DNA of 64,000 nucleotides from Paramacrobiotus metropolitanus. Lineage: Eukaryota; Tardigrada; Eutardigrada; Parachela; Macrobiotidae. Shown here piece after piece: positions 41,552-51,310 of this stretch (positions are counted from its first letter, which is position 1; every line of letters starts with the position of its first letter). The stretch lies in NCBI RefSeq assembly GCF_019649055.1, contig NW_026570315.1, positions 186,001 through 250,000 on the forward strand. Reading direction: 5' to 3'. The translations under genes were made by a program, and so were the position numbers. The notes beneath the pieces are model-generated. The model was not told the origin of the DNA. It was given only the letters and a program-made list of their open reading frames with translations, and ran no database searches.

Positions 41552-43180
41552 GCGAAGTTGGCCGACCCCTAATGTGTGATCAAAGTCTTTTGTTTTCCAA
41601 GGATGCATCCCTCCTGCTGCAGTTTTATGGCCCAGTAGAACAAAAGGCGCAAATTGCAAACAGGTGTATTTGTATGTATATCCATTCACTTGATTGCATA
41701 CTGCGTGTCCGAATCTGATGGCTTGCATACATACACGCATGCAAAATTGTAAACCGGGCCGGACATTCGCTCGAGTCCCGGCTGCTTTACCTCAATCACT
41801 GTAAAAATTCATATCTCGCCTCCCAGTTATCGTTTGTTATGATCTTTTTACCGCCAGGTAGAGTACACTTTAATTGGTTGACTGTTAGTTTTGATAAATT
41901 AGCGTTTTTTAGTTAAAGCCGAAACTAGGGTACTCGTAACTACTGTCCGGTGTCTCTTAACAGCCATTACTATACCTGGCGCCACAACAGTATTCTGTTA
42001 GCTGTTTTCAGTTTCCTAACTTGTGGCTGGTAATAGTAAATGGTGAATACAAACGATTCGAACTCTGATAAGTATTAGAATCGTGTTAATACTGTCCGCG
42101 TTTATGCTCTGCCTACCACTCTCTGTCCTGATTTGTTGCATTAACCGCGCGGAAGAGCGCATCGTGTTGGCAGAACTGACCAATGCCATTGAAACTGTAA
42201 GTGGATTTGCTAAGGCTGAATCCAAAAAGCACGCCCGGACCGGCCCGGTATGCTTCCTTGGTGACCGAACCAACTAGAGCCGGCTGGGAGACCGAGTACC
42301 ACCATCTCGCCGTTCGATCAAGGGGAATGGTCGCCCGCACTGCTATGTCCAGCATTGAACGAATTGCCAACACAGTTTGCCACCTTTTGAAAGTCTGTCC
42401 GACTAAGCCGCTAATCAAAAATCTGGCAACTCTTGCGCTTAACTGTAGCTATGTTATATTTTTAAATAAACCCAATAAGAACTGGACTGTTCCAGGTCCG
42501 AAAAAACCGGTTCACGTCATGTGTAATTTAGCCGATATTGTCATTTTCCTTGCCGGATGTTTTCAGCACGGCCGATAACGATGCTGTTGATAATGATTCT
42601 AATGATGTACAATGATTGTTGATGTGACTTTGAGGATCTGCTACAATTTGTCTTACTGCAATTGTGATTTTGTATCTGTAATGGCTAGGCAGACTTGATA
42701 AAGACAGGTCGGTAATCTGTTGACAGTTAAATTTCCCCGACTTTCCTTTTCCCGAAATTACTTTGTTTATTTCAAAACAAGCTTTCTTAAACAATTCCGA
42801 TAACCTGTAAGTAGTCGTAGATAGGTGGAGAATTTTTGGTTAGTCGGGGAGATTTCAAATTTCAGTGATTTGTGTTGATGTACCACTATCAGTACCCTTT
42901 ACTGCTGTACACATTTTTCACGCAAGGTTTTGTTCCTCTGGTTGCTGGCGTCTCATTTGTACAAAGCACATAGAATGACCTACTGTACATTTAGTTCAAA
43001 TTGCAAAATTATAACATTTGTTGAAAATCTAATATAGCAGTTGAAAATTCTTATAACATAAAGCAGTTTCAGGGAATAGTTAGATCTTTCACTCGTTAGC
43101 ATGCTTAGCATGTGCAGGCGGTACTGGGTGCAGCTTTAATGTTTGCCTAAAATAAAGAATGTCAGGTTTGCAGCACTGTA
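41552..43180. other. Intergenic host DNA
   Basis: I found no gene that I can support. Several short frames exist around 42,080-42,580 but show no domain or codon pattern. Confidence 0.4.
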
Positions 43181-43184
43181 GCAA

Positions 43185-43370
43185 ATGTCTAACCTAATTC
43201 TTACGGTGAAGGTAGCTTGGTTGCTTAAGTTGCCAGCCGCATCGATAGCCGTTACTGCATAGGTTTGCGTTAAATCAGCATACGGCTGCAGGTTAGTCGC
43301 ATATATAGCCAAAGTGTTCCCGTCAATTCCGATGTATTTGGTTTTATCTCCACTTGACGTAACCAGTATC
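43185..43370 (-). CDS. Exon-like fragment with HYR/cadherin-like strand pattern
   Basis: On the minus strand the frame reads TYAVTAIDAAGNLSNQATFT followed by V-R-I, preceded by YIGIDGNTLAIYATNLQPYA. The Y-x-V-T-A-x-D-A-A-G-N pattern is typical of the last strands of Ig-like extracellular repeats (HYR, cadherin-like). The fragment is about 60 residues and lacks a visible start; it could be an exon of an extracellular protein, possibly the same transcription unit as the secreted protein at 43,950-44,573 upstream on the same strand. Confidence 0.35.
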
Positions 43371-43949
43371 AGAAACTGGAGAGGTGATGATGAAGTCGTG
43401 GTGCATCCAGTTTGCTAACAACAAATTTTCTTAAGGAAAGCACAAATGATTTCGGAAATTCGATAAACCAGCAATCCGTGTCAAACTTTGATAAAAGCGA
43501 GCCATGCGTTTCGGCAACACTCGAACAGCAGCTCAACATTTTCATAATTTTTTTCACCTTATTCCAAGGTAACCTGTGGTGAAACAACTTCTTTTAGACT
43601 GCACGACTGCAAAGATGCAGCCAGCTTAAGCATCGTTTGTCGTTGTATTAAACAACAGGACTGTCTCCTGTTGGTAGACGTACTCGCTTTTAAAACATTG
43701 CTCCTGAGACGTATCTCCTAATTTCCTGGTACCGTTTTCCTTTTGCAATCTCTTGGGCAAAACGTTCCGCGATTGCAATACTGATCGGAGAAAAATATAT
43801 AATGTGTTAAAAAGAACTTATGCATCGGAAGACCAGCGGAGTATCGCGACTATTACGCTTTATGGACTCTAGCTTAGAACACACAGTTTGGAATAGCGCT
43901 CGGTTCTACCACTGTGCTATTACCATGCAGAAAATCGGCTAAAGTGCGG

Positions 43950-44573
43950 TTAATTGGTTTTCCATCCTTTTATTGTCACTGATTTTATTTTACTATTTGT
44001 TTCTTCGATTGCACATTTGACATTCGTTTCTCCTCTCTTCACTGGCACTGAAGTTATTAAATTTTGCATTCGACTATTCATTGTTTCACAATATTTGCTT
44101 ACCGTAACCGCCGCTCCTGATATGGTTGCGAAAGCAGCTTGACAAGCGGTGACCGACGACGGTGCGCTTATAGCAATTGTGCATCCTGTTGTTGTAGTGG
44201 TTGTCGTGGATCCAGTACAGCTCTGTGTAGTGCAGTTTAGCGTATATCCACTCCTACATCCGCAAGTACCACGCTTTGGACTACCGCTTCCAATATTTTC
44301 TGTTAGATCCCCCCCAGGGCCAATACAGATGGAATTTTGAGGCCGACAGCGCTTATTAACTAGTGCGCAATCGCATCCAAGAGGCTGAAATCTGGTTTCT
44401 CCAGCTCGTGCTTGCCCTGTTTTGCCTATACCACCATTGCCCCGACAGTTTACCGTAACAGTGCCGCAAGCAGTAGTGCTTGATGAGCGGCCCCTTATTG
44501 CTAGTGCATCAATTTGAGGAAATCCCGGAATCGAAACCGCTGCAAAAAAAAGTGGCAACAACGAAGACAGCAT
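43950..44573 (-). CDS. Secreted Cys-rich protein, unrecognised
   Basis: The first ATG (44,573) is followed by a hydrophobic signal peptide (LSSLLPLFFAAVSIPGF). The mature part has Cys-rich segments (CGTVTVNCRGNGG; CDCALVNKRCRPQNSICIGP; CGCRSGYTLNCTTQSC) that look like a small EGF-like or similar disulphide module, a poly-Thr linker, and a C-terminal helical region with CAIEETNSKIKSVTIKGWK. The single exon of 208 codons is intact and ends with TAA. No family is recognised. It is a plausible real host gene because of signal peptide, even Cys spacing and open frame. Confidence 0.55.
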   Translation of the reverse strand: MLSSLLPLFFAAVSIPGFPQIDALAIRGRSSSTTACGTVTVNCRGNGGIGKTGQARAGETRFQPLGCDCALVNKRCRPQNSICIGPGGDLTENIGSGSPKRGTCGCRSGYTLNCTTQSCTGSTTTTTTTGCTIAISAPSSVTACQAAFATISGAAVTVSKYCETMNSRMQNLITSVPVKRGETNVKCAIEETNSKIKSVTIKGWKTN

Positions 44574-44599
44574 TTGCAAAAGGCGCCAGATTGCACTAC

Positions 44600-45690
44600 A
44601 AAAAGTTTAGAAAACTGCCAAAAAGGCCGTGTTGATGGTTAGCAAAACTAATGAGCGATTCAAGCAATTGTGAAGTTATATCTGCCATCGTTGCTAATAT
44701 AAACACTTCTGGCATGTGCTGTATTTAGACCATAGAACTTGAGAGCAACGCGCAAAGTTCAAAGACACCCTGCATACCACAGTATTTTGAATCACTTCGG
44801 TTAGGCTGTATTGAGGTTTGAGCAGTACGAAATTCGCGACAGTACTTTGCAACAGCATTATTCAAAATGATTGAATCGTGTTTGCACGTTTTACGATCTC
44901 CAACTAATGTTTATGGCGAGCAAGAAAAAATAAACAGTCATCTTATATACACCAAGATGCACGTTTGCTCGCATTGGCAGACCGGAGCGAAGCTAGAAGA
45001 ACTGTTTTGTTGTCATGTAGTGATTTAAACAGGCAGGGATAAATGCAGTTTTTATGAAATGCCAGGTTCTGGGAGTGAGAGAGTGCAGTTTCTTTAAGTG
45101 ATTCCTGAAATTTATCATAGTAACGGTAATACCAGAAACCGTAGATGCTAGCTTCCGGAAATTGTTGTAGTACCGGGTGGCTGAAAAAAATGGCGGTTTA
45201 AAGTTTTAGTTTGTTTCTCGGGAACCTGTGATCAGACCGTAAATTTGTAAGACTCGGTCGGTTGAAAATTTTATTTGGTCAGCGCACTTTCTGAATTTTT
45301 CCAAAAAAGCCGGTTTTTAATTTGATTTTCATGAGCAGTTTTCGATAAAATTTTGTCTGCGCGTAAGTAACCAGAAATACCGGTTATGTTTTACGAAATG
45401 GCTACGCGCGAGAGCATCGCGCGTGTAGAAGTTTGACTACACGCGAGAGTTTCTCGCGCAAAAGTCAAATGAGTCATCCTAGTCATCCTTTTTCGGAATA
45501 AAACCCCCGGACAGATTTTGCATTTTTCTAGCATTTTTTTCCATAAAAAACGGAATTGTATTTTCTAGTTAGATCTCTTTAATAGATCTGTTTTGTTTAA
45601 CTCTTTTGGTCACTGGAATTTTGATTAGACTTTATTGCATATTTTTCTTTCGCGCTGCATAAATCTTCATTACATTTTTCTTTCACATTG
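44600..45690. other. Intergenic DNA
   Basis: No supported gene. The words gcgcgagagc and acgcgagag form small inverted repeats near 45,410-45,460, and a similar gcgcgagagctctcgcgc palindrome occurs at 47,993-48,010. Confidence 0.4.
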
Positions 45691-46430
45691 TTCTCCGATG
45701 CCAACCGAAGCAAGAAGCCCGCCAACAGAAGCACAACCGGCCCAACGAAACGCCCGAGCGACTTCTGGATTTTTCGGCCGTGAGTTGCTTGCCTTCCACG
45801 GGTCTGGAAGATGGGACGGTCGACCGACACCGAACTCCCTGCTGCCAGAGGACGCATACCGGCGACCCCACATGGGTCTAACCGGAGAGTTGTGTGGTAC
45901 ACTGGTGCGGTACCGAGTCTGAGCATCCTTCGCAAGGGCTCGGCTTCCCGCCCAGAGACATATCAGGCATACGGGCCTGTGCGTGGTGCCCCGCCCACAT
46001 GTGGCGTAGTTGCACTCACTTACATGCCGCATCGCCTCTCTCTTGTATATACGTGTGCTTCTGCACTGTACTCATCCTCTGAAGCGGATATACAATACCG
46101 CCGTGCGCACACACTGAGCTCAGTGAGCTGTACTTGCTTTCTCGTCCCTCTCTCGCAGCACCACTCAGCGTTCATACGCTCGCGTTAAGTTGAGTCCAGT
46201 CTGCGCAGCATCACGGCTGATACGTATGGCCTGCATCACGCACGTGCTTGCCGCCAGCATTCTTTCACGCCTTGGCAGACGCTGAAAAGCGGACTTTCAA
46301 CACGCTTTCTACATCTAGCCATACTGGCTTTGTTCTTTCTTCCTGCTATTACACAGTGTCTGTCAGCCTTTATTTGTCAATAAACTGAATAAAGACATCC
46401 CGTGAGCTTCCTGCGCTTGCCTGTTACAGT
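45690..46430 (+). repeat. Possible solo LTR or retroelement fragment
   Basis: The stretch ends with two AATAAA-type signals (caataaactgaataaagac, about 46,378-46,397) followed by a short C/T-rich tail and TTACA, as at the end of an LTR. It is GC-rich and without ORFs of interest. A phrase at 45,966 (tacgggcctgtgcgtggtgc) has a diverged relative at 48,376 (tacgagcctgcgcgtggtgc). No second copy or primer site was seen, so the call is tentative. Confidence 0.3.
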
Positions 46431-47440
46431 GTGCATGTCGGCATAATTTCGTATCGCACGCCGGAACAGTTAAGCAACCTGCCGGTACTCGTAGCGGTTA
46501 AAGTTGTTAATTTTATAATAATTACTCCTCTAAAATGGACTCGGCTTTGCTTAACACCGGAGACCGGTTTGGTGTCTACGGTTTGGTGTCCTACGGAGGA
46601 GCTATGAAAGCTGTCCAGTACTGAGAAAAACTGACCAATCAAGTTTTCGTTAACCCTGGAGGAAACAGCCAGGACATCGAAAACTTATCCGCACCATGCA
46701 ACTTTTCCATACAGTTCGTCCCAACGCATTTCGAACTAGGGGGACGAAAATCGCTCGGACCGAAAGGATGAGCAGGTCACTCATCAGTCAATCACAACGA
46801 CACTCAAAAGTGGTTACAAGGCATATATGTTTAACTGAAGCTTTTTAACGGTATGGTGGAAATCGCACATCTGCCTATCGTGGATGAGCATGGCCACGAC
46901 CTCACAGGCATCGAAGACTTTCCGGAAATCGAAGCTACGGAAACTAATACCGTCAAGCTAATACCATGGCCATAAGTCGCGGGCAGCCCCGAATTAAAGG
47001 GAATGCCATTAACGCGACGCGCCGGTCAACGGGAGTGGTTAGATGTCATAACAAAGGATGTTTTTAACCAAGGGACGTAAATCCGCAAGGAAAAGCGCCA
47101 GAGGTAATGACAGTACGAGATTCTCACATAGTTGGTTCGATTCTCACACGGTGTTTGGTTCGGCTTCGAGGAAAAGATGCAACCGGTGCCAACGAAGTTT
47201 CCGGACGATAAAAGCAAGCCGCAACGCAACGCATGGTTTTCGGCTAAGAGCGGTTGTTAGCAGAAAAACCATGCATTGCGGGGGCAACCTCCATGGAGGT
47301 TGTTAAACAAACTCCATGAAGGAAGCATTTGCCCTTATACACCAGGTCCGTTAAATTTGAGCCTGATTTTTTGAAAAATTTTAGTGGACTGTATTCAGTA
47401 TTGTGCAGGTACTGTTTCTGGACAGCACATATCGGATTAA
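46431..47440. other. Intergenic DNA
   Basis: No gene can be supported; it may include decayed 5' sequence of the transposase remnant at 47,440. Confidence 0.35.
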
Positions 47441-47720
47441 CATCGAGAGCTATTGAACCCTTTACTTGTACGCACTGTTTGCTCTGGACGAAAACGGATT
47501 TGGCCAACCGGTTGTTCTAGGATTTGTGAAGAATGAAAGGCGGCTACACTCCGATTATTCTTCCACACAGTGGGCAAATCATCGTCCGCTGCAGCAGCAC
47601 CAGGTACCGGTGCGGCAGTTTTTGTTGACCGGGATTTTACGCATTGGCGTCTTATAAACTCAGAATGCTTACTAGCGCCACTTCCTCCTGGTTACAACGA
47701 AATCTTTCGTAAGTATGCCG
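47440..47720 (+). pseudogene. Second MULE/SWIM-type transposase remnant
   Basis: In one frame the plus strand encodes LFALDENGFGQPVVLGFVKN (from about 47,472), and about 40 codons later, in a shifted frame, AVFVDRDFTHWRLINSE (about 47,615). These two blocks match the spacing and style of the DDE core of MULE/ZSWIM-like transposases: the D-E-x-G-x-G-x-P-V-x-x-x-x-V-K block and the V-D-x-D-F-T block with the second catalytic Asp. The flanks do not continue recognisably, so this is a short decayed fragment. Confidence 0.45.
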
Positions 47721-48046
47721 CCGCACCGTTCTCACAGAAGACAGAAAATCTGCACAGATATGGGTTCGACCTGGAACTTTTGTTGTCTGCCGGCACATCG
47801 CTTTCGCGAAAAGCATTTTAGTTTCCGAGTTATTAACTGTAATGATGTTGTCTTTATACGAAAGAACATTTTCAAGTTATTCTCGGTAGTTATGTTGTCT
47901 TTGTGCGAGCTTGCAATTTGGTATAGATCGTATACTAGTATAAAGAACAACTAAATTATCGCGCGAAGCCGATTTTGTACAGTTTTTGCTATGCGCGAGA
48001 GCTCTCGCGCAAGATTTGTCAGTTGTTCAGTTAGTGGATTTCTCAC

Positions 48047-48176
48047 CAATAAAGTGTACTTTTGCTAGTGGATGCCGTGCGTTGTGCATTTATCCAGATC
48101 ATATAGCATTGTACGCTACGCAGGATCTTGTCAGTCTAGATCTCTGTCCTGGACTCCTCCAGAGTACCACATTATA
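48047..48176 (+). repeat. LTR fragment (R-U5-like), copy 1
   Basis: 130 bp starting caataaagtgta and ending cacattata; about 88-90% identical to 49,610-49,739. After it there is no primer-binding sequence, so it is probably a solo or 3' LTR end. Confidence 0.6.
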
Positions 48177-49560
48177 CAGTAAAAAAAAGCAGTATCAACT
48201 CCTCTGTACGAAACAGTACCTCGAGTTCAGTTGATCTGCTTAGCTGAACATCAGCAATTTTTGATTAAGAAATGGGTAATTTCAAATTTCTGCTTCCAGG
48301 ACAGCCTCTAAACCTACCCAGTTTTTCGAAAAAATCAATGAAAACGTTCAGCTTTAAAATAATCTTTGTCCGGCGTACGAGCCTGCGCGTGGTGCTCCGC
48401 CGTGCTTGGCGTACTGTCACACACATACACCCCGTTCACGCCAAGTTGGCGGTGTCCATTTAAAAACTTCCCCTGAACCACTGGTCAACAAATCTAACTT
48501 TATTTAACTTTAACGTGATTACTGAATCTATCCAACACCATTTCTACTTGAGGTTTCTAAGATTTGAGCTATTTGTGAATTACAGGAACATTGAAACTAG
48601 AGTAGACCACTTCAAAAATGCGCTGCAGTCAAGCTATCGCGGTTTCGTCCCTCCCACATAAAATTCGTTTTAAATTCCCGTTTATGCCGTAGTCCGAGGA
48701 CGCAAAATCTGCTGACTTGGCCATGCATTAGCCATGCATTGGCCCTTCGGGGCGCACTACGCACCATGCACCATTAACTTGAAGCCCTTCCTGGAGCAGG
48801 ACACCGGTATAACGGTGGGCGTGGCCGAATTGTAGGACGATTTCCTCCGCGAGGTCACCATGCAGCCATGGGAAGTCTTCCTTGAACGTGCAACATAAAA
48901 TACGCTTCGCAAGGAGTTTGGCGTTAACATTTTCACTACCATCCTGAGCATAAGCGCGCGACCCTCCATTGGAACACTTTTCAGTGAACACCATCCCTTT
49001 TTTCAACGAGCGCTTTGTTTTGGCGAAAAAACGATTTTGCCCCCTATGAGTTTTGCAGGTTTGGTCTAGCCGTTTACTTTTAGTTTTTTTTCCTAAGACA
49101 TTTCTTAGGGATCCTCAAACTGACCTCAATTCCAAGCGCATGAAGTCGTTCCTGGAATTCCGGCAGAATTAAATTGTGTTTTTGCACTGCCATGACTTGT
49201 TTCATCGGTGCCTTCACTTCGGCAGGCGTTTCTCGCGGCACCGCAACCAAAAATCCATTACGTCTTTGCTCAATAAATGCGCAAAAGAAAACTACGCTAT
49301 CGCCTCTAAGAAGATTGGCAGAACATGCGCTGCACGATTCGGCAGAAAATTAAGACGACACACCGCCAACTTGACGTGAACGGGGTGTGAGCGATGGCTG
49401 CACTGACGTTCACCCTCACGACCACGGCGCTACGCTGCCGATGACGTGTCCGTGTTGTGCCTCTTCTTATTGGCTGACGGCTAATGCCGCCCATTGTATT
49501 CGCCTAGTGGGCGGCGCCAAAGTGCGCATGCGAAGCAGCAGGATTTGGCTCTTCGCTCAG
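48177..49560. other. DNA between two LTR fragments
   Basis: No gene I can support. An inverted repeat pairs 48,420-48,460 (ccccgttcacgccaagttgg) with 49,362-49,390 (ccaacttgacgtgaacgggg), one base different, which suggests the ends of an inserted or rearranged element. Confidence 0.4.
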
Positions 49561-49609
49561 TAGATTTTATCAGTTGATGAGAGTTGTTCGGAGAGTTGAT
49601 TTTGACACT

Positions 49610-49739
49610 CAATAAAGTGTATCTATGCTAGTGGATGCCGTGTGTTGTGCATTTATCTGGATCATATAGCATATTACGCTACGCAGGATCTTATCAGTGG
49701 AGATCTCTGTCCTGGACTCTTCCAGAGTATCACATTATA
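49610..49739 (+). repeat. LTR fragment (R-U5-like), copy 2
   Basis: 130 bp, same start and end as copy 1 and same length, with an AATAAA signal at its start. It is directly followed by a primer-binding-like sequence, so it is the 3' part of a 5' LTR in plus orientation. Confidence 0.65.
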
Positions 49740-49752
49740 TGGTAGCAGAGCC
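49740..49752 (+). promoter_or_regulatory. Primer-binding site resembling initiator Met-tRNA complement
   Basis: TGGTAGCAGAGCC starts at the LTR end. It differs by one base from the TGGTATCAGAGC type used by many LTR elements that prime from initiator Met-tRNA. The downstream DNA (49,753-50,300) may be the leader of this element; its coding region is not found in the window. Confidence 0.55.
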
Positions 49753-50479
49753 GTAACGACGGTTTCTGAGTTTAATTGTTTGTCTGTTTGGCGAACGGCC
49801 ACATCAAATCTGGATCGATCGATATTGATCGACTGCACCAGTTAGGCACTGGTTTTCCTCATCTGTCATCTCATCGACCGGACTGCCAGCAGCAGCAGCG
49901 GCACTGAGTCAAGTATCTCCTGTAGGAGAAGTTGTCTTGTGCTTTCAAGTCAGACGGCAGGCGGCTGCAGTGCAGGTCTCTCCTGTGGAGAACTTGTGCT
50001 CTTTCCACTGATCGGCAGCGGGATCCTCTGTCGAGGTCGACTCTGTCAGGCACAAGCGCCGAAAAGCCACAAGTTGGCAGCACCGAAGGAGGTGCCAAAA
50101 GATCAGTTTAAACGCGCTCCACCAAAATAGGCTGTAGAGGGACCTGCTGGTAGGCCTGACAAGCCCAGCAGAAGGCAGATTAGGTCGGACAGGAAGGCGC
50201 CGAAACCGTGCGGAAGACTGCTGCGCGGGATCGAATCGTGGAGAACAAACGCGCTCATCTGGATCATTTTGGTGCAAAAGGATCGGTAAACAGGTAAAAT
50301 CAGTTATTAATTATTAGATTGGTTGAGGCGTAAAAAGCGCAATTTTCATTGATCCTGACAGAGCTGAAACAGACGTAGGCGGAACTTTTGCACACGGCGC
50401 GCAAGTCGGGCCGTCGATCTGTGACGTCACACAGGTCAGAAAATTTTAACGGACGCACGTGATTGGTCAATTATCTGAA

Positions 50480-51000
50480 GCTGTGATTGGTTAAAAATTT
50501 TAACTGGTTATATCGAGCTAAACGATCTCGTAACGAGCTAATAAGCAACGTAAACGAACTTTTCTCATTGTAATAGATCTGACCTCAGTTGGTACGAGCT
50601 GTTTTTGATCGAAACAAGTTGAGTGAAGAGTTGACCAGTTAGACTTGAGATCGACCAAATCGAGCTCATCAGGTGACCTTTGACCTTCGAACTGACTAGG
50701 TAACGACCTTCATAGATGAGCTGAGATCGATCAGTTTGAGCTAAGAACGATCTTTTCTAATCGAAAGCGATCGAATTTCAGTCAAAACGAGCTGATTTTA
50801 TTGAAATAAGTTGAGCGAAAGGATGATCTCTAGGAGCTGAGATCGATCAGTTGACCTGAAAACGAACTCAAAACGAGCTCTCTAGCAGCTCAGTTGACAT
50901 CAGCAACCGAATAATTTCACCTCCGAAGTGAACTTATCGAACCTGTTATTGAAAAAGTGATCTTTTAAAACGAACTTGAGCTCATCTTCACAACTGAAAA
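50480..51000. repeat. Degenerate word-repeat region
   Basis: About 500 bp is built from recurring words: gagctgagatcgatcagtt (50,718 and 50,836), aacgagct, cgaact, cgatct and ttgagc, in many orders and without a fixed period. No open frame. It lies just outside the truncated end of the Polinton polymerase gene and could be a decayed satellite or terminal repeat. Confidence 0.45.
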
Positions 51001-51181
51001 GTGTTCTATAGGGATCTAAACGACCTTGTTATAACGTGTGTTTGAGAAAAATTGACAGGTGCGCCTCAGTTATCCGATCAATAATGGACAAAGAAATCAT
51101 CGAACCGACATCTAATAGCAGTCAGGGGAGCCGGGGCTCTAGCGGATCTCAGTAGTATGTAAGCTAGAATAGCAGGGACAC

Positions 51182-51292
51182 CTGATTGGTCAGACATGCC
51201 CCCTCGCTCTGATTGGTCAGACACGCCCCCTCGTTCTGATTGGTCAGACACGCCCCCTTCTCTGAATGGTCGGAACCGGAACCGGAACCGAA
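51182..51292. repeat. 27-bp tandem repeat and ccggaa repeat at the polymerase 3' end
   Basis: The unit ctgattggtcagacacgccc followed by cctcgtt starts at 51,182, 51,209 and 51,236, with a partial unit at 51,262, and is followed by four copies of a cggaac-type hexamer. The array directly replaces the expected C-terminal coding sequence of the DNA polymerase gene. Confidence 0.75.
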
Positions 51293-51310
51293 CCGGCCCG
51301 TGTCGGTTTC

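Noticed and set aside
48728-49006. 92-codon minus-strand ORF
   Set aside because: No recognisable domain or supporting context; the starts are inconsistent and the flanks are repeats.
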